Part shown: piece after piece, positions 7,683 to 15,032 of the stretch
How the letters are laid out: the number at the start of each line of letters is the position of its first letter
How positions within the stretch are numbered: the first letter of the stretch is position 1
Assembly (NCBI GenBank): GCA_024693045.1
Contig: JAILLQ010000038.1
Coordinates: 22,978 to 86,977, forward strand
From: Treponema sp.
GTDB lineage: Bacteria > Spirochaetota > Spirochaetia > Treponematales > Treponemataceae
Reading direction: 5' to 3'
Length of the DNA: 64,000 nt
Notes under the pieces: generated by a model
What the model was told of the DNA's origin: nothing
Database searches by the model: none
The model's input: only the letters and a program-made list of their open reading frames with translations
Made by a program: the position numbers and the translations under genes

Positions 7683-10415
7683 ATGGCTGAAGAATTAATT
7701 AAGACAGTTCAGGACATGCTTAAAGAAGAAACATGGACACGTGCTGCTATCGGTAACTACACAAAGGAAAAGATTATTGAACTTTCCTCTATCGTAGAAA
7801 AAGCACGGGAAGAAAACTGCATCAATGAATTACAGGAAATCTGCGAAGAGCAGCTTTCACATTCAAAAGATAGCATCATCGCTCTTTATATCAGTGGAAT
7901 CATTTCACTTCAGAAAGGAACTCTTGATAACACACCTCTTGTAACTCTTGTTGATATTTTCCAGAAAAATCACAAAGAATCTGTTGTTGAATACCTCTGT
8001 ACAAGTATTCTTGAAGATGACCCTAATAACAGATTTGCTCTCAGAACCCTTGCTGAATTTTACCGTGCAGACGGAAACCCAAAAGTTTGGGAACTTTATA
8101 CACAGATTGTAAAGGTAGATTTCGAAGAAGCTGAACTTGCAAAAGCTCTTGCTGATCACTACGAAACAGAAGGTGATATCGAAAACGCTACAGAATACTA
8201 CAAAAAAGCAATTCTTCGCTATGTAACAGCAGGAAACATCAACGCTGTAAAAGAAACATGGACAAAACTTGTTCAGCTCATTCCTCAGGAAATTGACTTC
8301 TTCCAGCTTGTAAAACGAAAGATTGCAAAAACTCTTGGCGAAGACAAAACTGCTATTCTCCTTCAGGAGCTTTACGCATGGTACAAGGATAACAAAAAAT
8401 GGGACATAGCTATCAGCCTGCTCAAAGAAATCCTTGCAATTGACCAGAAAGACATTTGGGCAAGAAAAGAACTTGTTGACTGCTACCGCGGAAAATACGA
8501 AAAACACAGCCACCTGGACGACTACATCCGCTCTTCAAACCTTTCTCAGAATTTCAGAAACGTATTTGAAGCTATCAATGACTTTGAAAAACACATCGCT
8601 TTTGATGTAAAGAGCTTCGTATACCACCGTGCATGGGGAGTTGGTGTAATCCGCAAGGTAGAAAATGACAACCTTATCATTAACTTTGGTTCAAAAGTTG
8701 GAATTAAGGAAATGTCATTGAAAATGGCTGTAAGTGCCCTCACACCACTTGCAAAAAATCATATTTGGGTACTTAAAGCAAAGAACTATGTAATGGTAAA
8801 GGGCGAAAAGATTGAACTCGCTAAAAAAGTAAAAGAAGATAAGGAATGGGCTCTCAAAACTGTAATCAAATCATTTGGAAACAGTTGTGATTTCAAAAAA
8901 ATCAAGGCAGAACTCGTACCATCTATTCTTAAAGACACAGAATGGACTTCTTGGAACACAGCAGCTAAAAAGATTCTTGAATCTAACTCAACTTTTGGTG
9001 TAAATCCAAACGACATCACACAGTACATCGTTCGCGAACATGAAATCAGCATTGAAGAAAAACTTGCAAACGAATTTAAAGCTCAGAAAGCATTCTTTGC
9101 CCGCATCGATATCCTGATGAAGTACATGAACCGCGAAGAAACTGATAAAACAAGTGAACTTTTCGCAGAAATGTTCAACTATTTTGCTGCTTTCGTAAAA
9201 ACATTGGATACAGCCGACAGCACATCTAAAATTACAGAACAGATTGTAGCTTCTTACCTTGTTGTTCAGTATGTTACACAGAGAAACAAGCAGCTTGTAA
9301 ACCCTTCAAAGGTTACATTCCAGAGCATTTACAACAAAATCGAAAATCCTCGTGAAATGTATGAATTGCTCAAAGATACAAAGAACACATCTCTTAAGGC
9401 AGATTTCCTTGCAAATGTTAAAATGCTTCCAAACTGGGCAGATGAATTCATTCTTCTCTTCCCTACAGTACTAAACGGAGACATGCTCAAAGTATTGGAA
9501 AACACTGGACACACAGACAAAATTCAGAAGCTTGCATCAACTTGCTTTGAAAATTGCCGTGATTACCGTTATGCAGTTCTTTACTTCTTTGAAAACTGCC
9601 AGAAAGAAGAATGGTTCCAAAACTGTGGAATTTCTTATGAACGCCAGTTGATTACATTGGTTCAGATTATCGAACTTGCATATCGCGAAATTTCAAACCA
9701 TGTAAATTCAACAGAAAACAAGAAGATTTCTAAGAAAGCTACAGATCTTCTCTTTGAAAACAACACACTCTTGAACTACATGTTTGCTAACGATGAACAG
9801 ACTGTAAACAGAATGTACACATTGATTAATGACCTTGCTGACTTTGATCCATCATACAAGGCTCAGCTCCGTGCAAAAATCATGGAAAAATATCCAAACT
9901 TCAACTTCCACATCACAGAAGAAAAAGTTTCTCAGCCAAAGGGTATGCTTGTTACTGCAAAGATGCTTGAAGAAAAGAAAAACCGTCTTGATCAGATTCA
10001 GACTGTTGAAATTCCTGCAAACGCAAAGGAAATTTCAGAAGCTCGTGCTCAGGGCGACTTGAAGGAAAACGCAGAATACAAGGCAGCAAAGGAACACCAG
10101 CACTGGCTCAACGAACAGGCTACAAAATTGCAGGCTGAAATCAACCGTGCAGTTATCTTTGACCCAACAACAATCACAACCGCTATGGTATCTTTCGCAA
10201 CTATCGTTACACTTACAAACGAAGATACAAAAGCTGAAGAAACATACACAATTCTTGGACCATGGGAATCAGATCCAGACAACAATGTTGTTTCTTATAT
10301 GGCTCCATTCGGAAATGCACTTATGGACAAAAAGGTTGGAGAAAAAGCTTCGTTCACAATCAACGATCACAAATTTAATTACACTGTAAAGGCAATTAAA
10401 GCTCTCCAGCTGTAG
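7683..10415 (+). CDS. greA: Long-form transcript cleavage factor GreA with large N-terminal helical extension
   Basis: The last ~157 residues (from about 754) are a complete GreA. A coiled-coil domain carries ARAQGDLKENAEY, whose acidic pair Asp792/Glu795 matches D41/E44 of E. coli GreA that reach the RNA polymerase active site. A C-terminal FKBP-like domain follows (GPWESDP...KKVGEKASF). GreA rescues backtracked polymerase. The preceding ~750 residues are helical, with TPR-like pieces around residues 80-270 and a small beta domain near 310-355 (FVYHRAWGVGVIRKVENDNL) that resembles CarD/Tudor-like polymerase-binding folds. Long GreA proteins are known in Treponema, Borrelia and Chlamydiae. 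It has a strong AAGGGG site and a terminator at 10433. Confidence 0.92.
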   Translation: MAEELIKTVQDMLKEETWTRAAIGNYTKEKIIELSSIVEKAREENCINELQEICEEQLSHSKDSIIALYISGIISLQKGTLDNTPLVTLVDIFQKNHKESVVEYLCTSILEDDPNNRFALRTLAEFYRADGNPKVWELYTQIVKVDFEEAELAKALADHYETEGDIENATEYYKKAILRYVTAGNINAVKETWTKLVQLIPQEIDFFQLVKRKIAKTLGEDKTAILLQELYAWYKDNKKWDIAISLLKEILAIDQKDIWARKELVDCYRGKYEKHSHLDDYIRSSNLSQNFRNVFEAINDFEKHIAFDVKSFVYHRAWGVGVIRKVENDNLIINFGSKVGIKEMSLKMAVSALTPLAKNHIWVLKAKNYVMVKGEKIELAKKVKEDKEWALKTVIKSFGNSCDFKKIKAELVPSILKDTEWTSWNTAAKKILESNSTFGVNPNDITQYIVREHEISIEEKLANEFKAQKAFFARIDILMKYMNREETDKTSELFAEMFNYFAAFVKTLDTADSTSKITEQIVASYLVVQYVTQRNKQLVNPSKVTFQSIYNKIENPREMYELLKDTKNTSLKADFLANVKMLPNWADEFILLFPTVLNGDMLKVLENTGHTDKIQKLASTCFENCRDYRYAVLYFFENCQKEEWFQNCGISYERQLITLVQIIELAYREISNHVNSTENKKISKKATDLLFENNTLLNYMFANDEQTVNRMYTLINDLADFDPSYKAQLRAKIMEKYPNFNFHITEEKVSQPKGMLVTAKMLEEKKNRLDQIQTVEIPANAKEISEARAQGDLKENAEYKAAKEHQHWLNEQATKLQAEINRAVIFDPTTITTAMVSFATIVTLTNEDTKAEETYTILGPWESDPDNNVVSYMAPFGNALMDKKVGEKASFTINDHKFNYTVKAIKALQL

Positions 10416-10432
10416 TTTAACGATTTATTACC

Positions 10433-10475
10433 TGCCCGGAGAATTTCCTGTGGAATTTTCCGGGCATTTTTTTTA
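10433..10475 (+). terminator. Intrinsic terminator of greA
   Basis: A strong hairpin with 13-15 bp arms around a TGT loop (TGCCCGGAGAATTTCC paired with its near-complement) is followed by an eight-T run. It ends only 13 nt before the next ATG. Confidence 0.9.
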
Positions 10476-10488
10476 TTAGGAAAAAATT

Positions 10489-11451
10489 ATGGCAGCAATT
10501 CAAATTCTAGACTCTGTTTACTACATACCCGGCGACACTAATGTAGGAATCATTTGTGCTAATCAAAGTAAAGATAATTCAGAGCCAGTTGAACTGTATC
10601 TTGTTGAATCAGGAATGCACAGAAAAGACGCTGAAAGAATTTATAAAGAATTAGAAGTCCTCTTTCCCCATGAAAAAGGAGGTTTCAAAATCTCTGCCAT
10701 AATCAATACCCATGCTCACACAGACCACGCCGGGGGAAACGCTTTTTTTTATGAAAAAACAAAATGCGACATAATGATAAGCAAAAAAGAAGCCGCAGTT
10801 CTTTTGAATCCGGCTCTAAACGGAATAATATTCTGTGGCGGTCACATGTATCCGGGAATAAATATCCCCTACTTCATAGCAGAATATTCAGAGCCAAATA
10901 AAATAATAAACTCCGAAAGTGTCATAGATTTACCAAATGGAAGTCAGATTTCTTTTACAGATTTACCTGGACACACTTTTGAAATGCTTGGTGTAATTGT
11001 AAAGGAAAAAAGCGGAAAATCAGCTTTTTTTGCAGGCGACGCCTTTTTTGGAAGCAATCACATTATAAAATACTGGATTCCCTATCTATTTGATGTTAAA
11101 GAGTTTAAAGCCAGCCTGGATAGGCTTTCTATGATGAATTATGATATTTTCATTCCAGGTCACGGAAATCCCTGCAAGAACATAGCAGAAGAAACAGAGT
11201 TAAATAAAATAGCAGTGCTTTCTACAGAAGAATGTATTTTGCACTGCCTTGAAAAAGAAGGTAAAACAGAAACCGACATACTTAAATATGTTGCCGATAA
11301 AAACAACATAAGGTTAAAAATCAGTCAGTTTGTACTGATTTCCATAACCATAAAAGCATACCTTATGTACCTGCTTGAAGAAAATCTTGTTTCCTTCCAA
11401 ATTGTTGAAAACAAGATGATCTGGTCCATCAATAAAAGTGATAATCAGTAA
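10489..11451 (+). CDS. Metallo-beta-lactamase-fold hydrolase
   Basis: The 320-residue protein is of the MBL superfamily. The dinuclear metal signature THAHTDHAGG gives His75, His77, Asp79 and His80. Further ligands are in LPGHTFEMLG, FAGDAFFG and IPGHGNP. The C-terminal ~90 residues look like the winged-helix tail found in some MBL hydrolases (TETDILKYVADKNN, then a helical stretch). The substrate is unknown, and glyoxalase II-like thioesterase or other hydrolase activity is possible. It starts 13 nt after the greA terminator with an AGGAAA site and no room for its own promoter. It ends with a 7-bp convergent overlap with deoC. Confidence 0.8.
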   Translation: MAAIQILDSVYYIPGDTNVGIICANQSKDNSEPVELYLVESGMHRKDAERIYKELEVLFPHEKGGFKISAIINTHAHTDHAGGNAFFYEKTKCDIMISKKEAAVLLNPALNGIIFCGGHMYPGINIPYFIAEYSEPNKIINSESVIDLPNGSQISFTDLPGHTFEMLGVIVKEKSGKSAFFAGDAFFGSNHIIKYWIPYLFDVKEFKASLDRLSMMNYDIFIPGHGNPCKNIAEETELNKIAVLSTEECILHCLEKEGKTETDILKYVADKNNIRLKISQFVLISITIKAYLMYLLEENLVSFQIVENKMIWSINKSDNQ

Positions 11452-12185
11452 TCCCAACCAGGAATTTTTATTGATTCATCCCAATTTTCTATAATCTGTA
11501 CACCATTAGAAGAGCCTATCCTGTTTGCTCCTGCAATCAGCATATCAATGGCTTTTCTTGTGGTTCTAATTCCGCCGGAAGCTTTTACTCCAAAATCAGG
11601 ACCTACGATTTTTCTCATCAATTCAACACAATGAATTGAAGCTCCGCTAGGAAGAAGTTTTCCATCAGAACTTAAAGGAGTGGCGAAACCTGTTGAAGTT
11701 TTTACAAAGTCAGCCCCTGCCCTTTTTACAAATCGACAGCAGGTATCTAGAAGAGCATCATTCAAGTAGCATGTTTCAAGAATTACCTTAACGATAATTT
11801 TTTTTCCTATTTTTGCCCCTGCAAAATGAGCAGCTTCCGTTACTTCTGCTATATCGATTTCGGCTTCAGAAAAACGACAGTCCATTACAGCACCAAGATT
11901 GATAACCATATCAATTTCATCAGCACCAAATGCTATAGCCTGAGTAGTTTCACTTATTTTATCTTGGGTAGAAATGGCTCCCAAAGGGAAACCTATTACA
12001 GTACATACTTTTATATCTGTATATTCAAGTTCTGTTTTACAAACTGGTACATAAACCGGGTTTACACATACAGAAGCAAACTTATATTTTTTTGCTTCCT
12101 GACACAATCTGATAATTTCACGAACACCAGCTGTCTGAGCCAGTAGTGTGTGATCAATAAGAGAGGCTGCTAAATCTTTTTTCAT
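11445..12185 (-). CDS. deoC: Deoxyribose-phosphate aldolase
   Basis: DeoC cleaves 2-deoxyribose-5-phosphate to glyceraldehyde-3-phosphate and acetaldehyde in deoxynucleoside catabolism. Visible blocks are IDHTLL, VCVNP, VIGFPLG, DEIDMVINLG, and DFVKTSTGF with the Schiff-base lysine. VKASGGIRT follows. An upstream TTG would add five residues, but the codons for Tyr-Asn there are themselves the -10 box TATAAT (12197-12192), so I place the start at the ATG at 12185, six bases after it. The mRNA would be leaderless. It is divergent from the ferredoxin gene and no other deo gene is nearby. Confidence 0.94.
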   Translation of the reverse strand: MKKDLAASLIDHTLLAQTAGVREIIRLCQEAKKYKFASVCVNPVYVPVCKTELEYTDIKVCTVIGFPLGAISTQDKISETTQAIAFGADEIDMVINLGAVMDCRFSEAEIDIAEVTEAAHFAGAKIGKKIIVKVILETCYLNDALLDTCCRFVKRAGADFVKTSTGFATPLSSDGKLLPSGASIHCVELMRKIVGPDFGVKASGGIRTTRKAIDMLIAGANRIGSSNGVQIIENWDESIKIPGWDY

Positions 12186-12201
12186 AGTCCTATTATACAA
12201 C

Positions 12202-12230
12202 TTGAAATCTTAAAAAGTCTAGGTTAGAAT
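12202..12230 (+). promoter_or_regulatory. Promoter of the ferredoxin gene
   Basis: TTGAAA (12202-12207), a 17-nt spacer and TAGAAT (12225-12230). It is followed by a roughly 24-nt leader with the Shine-Dalgarno AAGGAGA before the ATG at 12261. Confidence 0.6.
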
Positions 12231-12260
12231 TGACCCATCTTATGCCTTAAGGAGAACATT

Positions 12261-12431
12261 ATGGCTTACAAAATTAACGAAGATCAGTGCGTAAACTGTG
12301 GTTCTTGCGAACCAGAATGCCCTGTAGGAGCAATTTCTGAAAAGAACGACAAACGCGTAATCGATGCAGATGCTTGTATCAGTTGCGGAAGTTGTGCAGC
12401 TACATGCCCAGCAGAAGCTATTTCTGAATAA
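12261..12431 (+). CDS. 2[4Fe-4S] bacterial ferredoxin
   Basis: This 56-residue protein is a classic clostridial-type ferredoxin. It has two CxxCxxCxxxCP motifs: CVNCGSCEPECP (Cys10, 13, 16, 20) and CISCGSCAATCP (Cys39, 42, 45, 49). Each is followed by the usual AIS/AEAIS segment. It carries low-potential electrons for anaerobic metabolism such as pyruvate:ferredoxin oxidoreductase or hydrogenase, although no partner is encoded here. It has its own promoter, a strong AAGGAG site and its own terminator, so it is a monocistronic and probably highly expressed gene. Confidence 0.95.
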   Translation: MAYKINEDQCVNCGSCEPECPVGAISEKNDKRVIDADACISCGSCAATCPAEAISE

Positions 12432-12442
12432 GTTTATTTGCA

Positions 12443-12476
12443 AAACAGGTTTCCCCTTTCGGAAGCCTGTTTTTTA
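12443..12476 (+). terminator. Intrinsic terminator of the ferredoxin gene
   Basis: An 11-bp stem with one mismatch (AACAGGTTTCC against GGAAGCCTGTT), loop CCTTTC, followed by a T run. Confidence 0.85.
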
Positions 12477-12486
12477 TTCGATACTT

Positions 12487-12516
12487 GATAAAAATTTCCT
12501 ACCTGTAATTTTTATC
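12487..12516. repeat. Perfect 10-bp inverted repeat upstream of the membrane protein/M23 cluster
   Basis: GATAAAAATT (12487-12496) and its exact complement AATTTTTATC (12507-12516) flank a 10-nt centre. A TTGATA -35-like element overlaps the left arm. It could be an operator or a leader hairpin of the following cluster. It lacks the T tract expected of a terminator. Confidence 0.55.
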
Positions 12517-12536
12517 GCTTAGTTGGAGAAATTATA

Positions 12537-12923
12537 ATGAGCAGAATATTAAATACCTTAAGAGAAAACTTTTTTACAGCAATAAAAATTATCATACTAG
12601 TGATTCTTTGCCTTCTTTCAGGCTTTATAATTTCTTTCCCCTTTTGGAAATTTGCAACAACAAATCCAAAAATGTATACAATTTGTGCCCTTTCTTTAAT
12701 TTCTATCTTTGCAATTTTTTACATTGTAAAAAATTTCCGTGCCATGTCCGTAAAAAAAGCAGCAAAAATACTTATCAATTTTTTTATAATAGCTGCAGGT
12801 ACAGCAGGAATAATAATACTCATATTAAATGAACTAAGAATTATTTCACTTTTGCTTTTACTTGCAATACTTTTTCTTTGTTTTTTGACGAATATGCTTT
12901 TGTATGAAAAAAAAGTGGACTAA
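12537..12923 (+). CDS. Small integral membrane protein
   Basis: The 128-residue protein is very hydrophobic, with about four predicted transmembrane helices near residues 15-36, 47-64, 78-98 and 102-120. A short basic loop separates two of them (AMSVKKAAKIL). No family motif is recognised. It has a GGAG ribosome site and ends 20 bp inside the next gene, an M23 peptidase, so the two are translationally coupled. By analogy with membrane partners of M23 peptidases it may assist cell-wall processing, but the sequence itself does not show this. Confidence 0.6.
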   Translation: MSRILNTLRENFFTAIKIIILVILCLLSGFIISFPFWKFATTNPKMYTICALSLISIFAIFYIVKNFRAMSVKKAAKILINFFIIAAGTAGIIILILNELRIISLLLLLAILFLCFLTNMLLYEKKVD

Positions 12924-13854
12924 ATTATTTTTCTTCTGTCTTATGACAGCTAACAATCTAATTTTTTCTCAAAACGCCAGTCACCAGGAAGTAAAAATTA
13001 CAGAAAGCAGGCTGCCACTTATAAAAGAACTTTCTTCAAGAGACAACATCTACAAACAATTCAGTCAAACTGTAAATTATAACGAAAAATTAATAGCCCA
13101 AAATCAAAATTACTCCCTTGAAATGGAATTTTATTCTTACACTGCAAAAAAATATGATGACACCCTTACCCTGGCAGCAGAAAGTGGTATCCCATACGAC
13201 ACATTGATAAGTATCAATTCAATTTCAAATGCTGGCATAAATCTAAATCAAAAAAAATTGATTTTACCTACCGCAAAAGGCATCTTTATCACGAAGACAC
13301 CGGAAAGTAACATAGAAGCACTTATATATCAGGAATTCAAAGAATTAATTAGCAATTACGAAGATATATGTTATAATATAAAAGATAGGGTTTTCTATTT
13401 TCTGCCCGGCAAAAGACTAACGCCCACTCAAAGGGCCTTTTTTCTTGATCCTTCTATGCAGCTTCCTTTGCAGAATATTTCCATAACATCAGCATTCGGA
13501 TTCAGAAACAGTCCCATATACAAGAGGTGGAAATTCCACAAGGGTATAGACCTTGCTGCTAAGGATGGAACTCCTGTATACGCGTGCCAGAACGGAAAAG
13601 TCAAGGCTGTTCTAAAAATGGATCCGATATTCGGGAACTGTCTTATCATAGAACACGAAAATGCTTACTCTTCGGTTTATGCACATCTTTCAGACTTCTG
13701 TGTAAAAAAAGGTGATATTGTCGCCAAAGGAACAGAAATAGCCCACACGGGTCACACAGGAGCTGTCACGGGGCCTCACCTTCACTTTGAATTAAGGTTG
13801 AAAGGACAGGCCTTAAATCCGGAAGATATACTGGATTTTTCTGAAAAAAACTGA
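12904..13854 (+). CDS. Secreted M23-family metallopeptidase (LytM domain)
   Basis: The 316-residue protein has an N-terminal signal sequence (LFFFCLMTANNLIFSQ). A LysM-like stretch lies around 80-125 (YDDTLTLAAESGIPYDTLISINSI). The C-terminal M23 peptidase domain starts near residue 195. Zinc ligands are visible as HKGIDLA (HxxxD) and HLHFEL (HxH), with an upstream catalytic-region His in YAHLSDF, so it looks active rather than an EnvC-type degenerate activator. It should cleave peptidoglycan cross-bridges. It overlaps the preceding membrane protein gene by 20 bp and is followed 8 bp later by a secreted protein gene. Confidence 0.88.
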   Translation: MKKKWTKLFFFCLMTANNLIFSQNASHQEVKITESRLPLIKELSSRDNIYKQFSQTVNYNEKLIAQNQNYSLEMEFYSYTAKKYDDTLTLAAESGIPYDTLISINSISNAGINLNQKKLILPTAKGIFITKTPESNIEALIYQEFKELISNYEDICYNIKDRVFYFLPGKRLTPTQRAFFLDPSMQLPLQNISITSAFGFRNSPIYKRWKFHKGIDLAAKDGTPVYACQNGKVKAVLKMDPIFGNCLIIEHENAYSSVYAHLSDFCVKKGDIVAKGTEIAHTGHTGAVTGPHLHFELRLKGQALNPEDILDFSEKN

Positions 13855-13862
13855 AAGGAAAA

Positions 13863-14843
13863 TTGATGAAAAGGGTAAAACTTTTTTTTACATTTATAAT
13901 ATCTTCTCTTCTTTTCAATGTATACGCAGAAACTTTTAGAGTCAGCAAAACAAACCTTCTGAATCTAGAAGCACAACCTGGATATGAAAGCAGCATTAAA
14001 ATCGGAATAAATGACGCTATTGCAATATCATTACCGGAAAACAGAAAATATCTTGAAGGCATAGAATTAAAAATCCAAATTCCTAAAATAGTAAGCGACT
14101 GGAGAGATTGCGTTGCCTTTTCAATTTACGATGACATAAGCCCAAAACCCCATGTTAATCAAATCGATTATAACGGCAAAAAAATCTATGTTACCCCTAT
14201 TCCCCAGAAATTAAACTGGATTGTTCAAATTCCCCTGTCAGAAGATAATTCAATAAGGGATAGTTCCTATGTTTCAAAACTAAACATATATCCTGATACA
14301 AAAAATAATTTTGCTTTCTTTAGATTCCAGCCAGCAATGAAGGGTGTTCCAGACGAAACTTATGACGCTCTTCTTCAGGTAACTGTAAAACCTGTTCTTA
14401 AAAATTTAGGAGAACTTTCCCTGAAAGTTGAAAATTCAGCTCACGAAAGCCTATCTTCAGAAGTTTTTATCGACGACAAAAGCGTAATCTTAAATCAAGG
14501 TAAAATTTTACTGGAACCAGGTCTACATAATATTTCTGTGCAAAATGCTGAATACAGAAATGAGTTCCGCTCAATTGTTATTGACCAGGCAAAAACTACA
14601 GAGGTTAAATTAACATTAAGAAGCAATGATCCAATGATAAAAATTCTTGCTCCGCATAACGCACAAATATCTCTTGATTCTAAGACAATTACCTCTTACA
14701 ACGAAGAATTCCCGATTTCTGAAGGAGAACATTCAATACGATGTCTTTTAGGCGGCTATGAACTTGTAAGAACGGTTAATATACAAAAGGGAAAAACTTA
14801 TTGCATAAACCTTATTGTAGATATGGAAATTACTGAAGAATAA
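13863..14843 (+). CDS. Secreted beta-rich protein with tandem PEGA-like domains
   Basis: The 326-residue protein has a signal peptide (LFFTFIISSLLFNVYA). A roughly 160-residue beta-rich domain follows, then two segments resembling PEGA-type repeats around 195-255 (SSEVFIDDKSVILNQGKILLEPGLHNISV) and 260-315 (APHNAQISLDSKT...ISEGEHSIRCLLGGYE). PEGA-like modules are common in surface or periplasmic proteins and often bind cell wall or partners. It is the third gene of the cluster with the M23 peptidase. I recognise no enzyme motif, and the PEGA assignment is by eye. Confidence 0.55.
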   Translation: MMKRVKLFFTFIISSLLFNVYAETFRVSKTNLLNLEAQPGYESSIKIGINDAIAISLPENRKYLEGIELKIQIPKIVSDWRDCVAFSIYDDISPKPHVNQIDYNGKKIYVTPIPQKLNWIVQIPLSEDNSIRDSSYVSKLNIYPDTKNNFAFFRFQPAMKGVPDETYDALLQVTVKPVLKNLGELSLKVENSAHESLSSEVFIDDKSVILNQGKILLEPGLHNISVQNAEYRNEFRSIVIDQAKTTEVKLTLRSNDPMIKILAPHNAQISLDSKTITSYNEEFPISEGEHSIRCLLGGYELVRTVNIQKGKTYCINLIVDMEITEE

Positions 14844-14865
14844 AAAAAAATGCTAAAGTTTTTCG

Positions 14866-14972
14866 CAGTCTAGGGCGATAATAATAATACCGGGGGCATT
14901 TTCCCCTCCCACCCGTGTCCCCGGTTGCCTGATGGGCATGGCGCTGCACAAAGCAGCGCCTTTTTTTTATTA
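14866..14972 (+). ncRNA. Putative GC-rich structured small RNA with intrinsic terminator
   Basis: Inside A/T-rich DNA there is a compact GC-rich stretch. It can fold as ACCGGGG (from about 14890) paired with CCCCGGT (about 14926-14932), then a small hairpin TGCC-loop-GGCA, then the terminator stem GCGCTGC/GCAGCGC with loop ACAAA and eight Ts (ending near 14970). A weak promoter-like element (TGCTAAAGT near 14851) precedes it. It lacks the SRP RNA GGAAG core, 6S architecture and any riboswitch consensus I know. It may be an independent sRNA or a leader/attenuator, but the PBP gene has its own promoter downstream. Confidence 0.5.
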
Positions 14973-14997
14973 AAAAAGATGCGTTATATGAAGAAAA

Positions 14998-15024
14998 TTG
15001 ACAAAACGGGTCAAATTTCATAAT
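14998..15024 (+). promoter_or_regulatory. Promoter of the PBP gene with overlapping inverted repeat
   Basis: TTGACA (14998-15003), a 15-nt spacer and CATAAT (15019-15024), 8 nt before the ATG at 15033. The -35 is part of an inverted repeat TTGAC-N7-GTCAA (14998-15014). No ribosome binding site is visible. Confidence 0.5.
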
Positions 15025-15032
15025 CTATTAGA

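Noticed and set aside
7905..8513. Long antisense frame inside greA (and similar frames in other genes)
   Set aside because: It is a low-complexity Phe/Cys/Val-rich reading of the opposite strand of a clear coding region, with no ribosome site or family motif.
12186..12200. Longer deoC start (TTG at 12200)
   Set aside because: The extra codons contain the -10 TATAAT of the promoter. The ATG at 12185 starts the conserved N-terminus.
14866..14972. SRP (4.5S) RNA, tRNA or known riboswitch at the GC-rich segment
   Set aside because: It has no GGAAG/AGCAG core of SRP RNA, no TpsiC-arm or cloverleaf, and only superficial resemblance to fluoride or ZTP riboswitch pieces, without their conserved cores.
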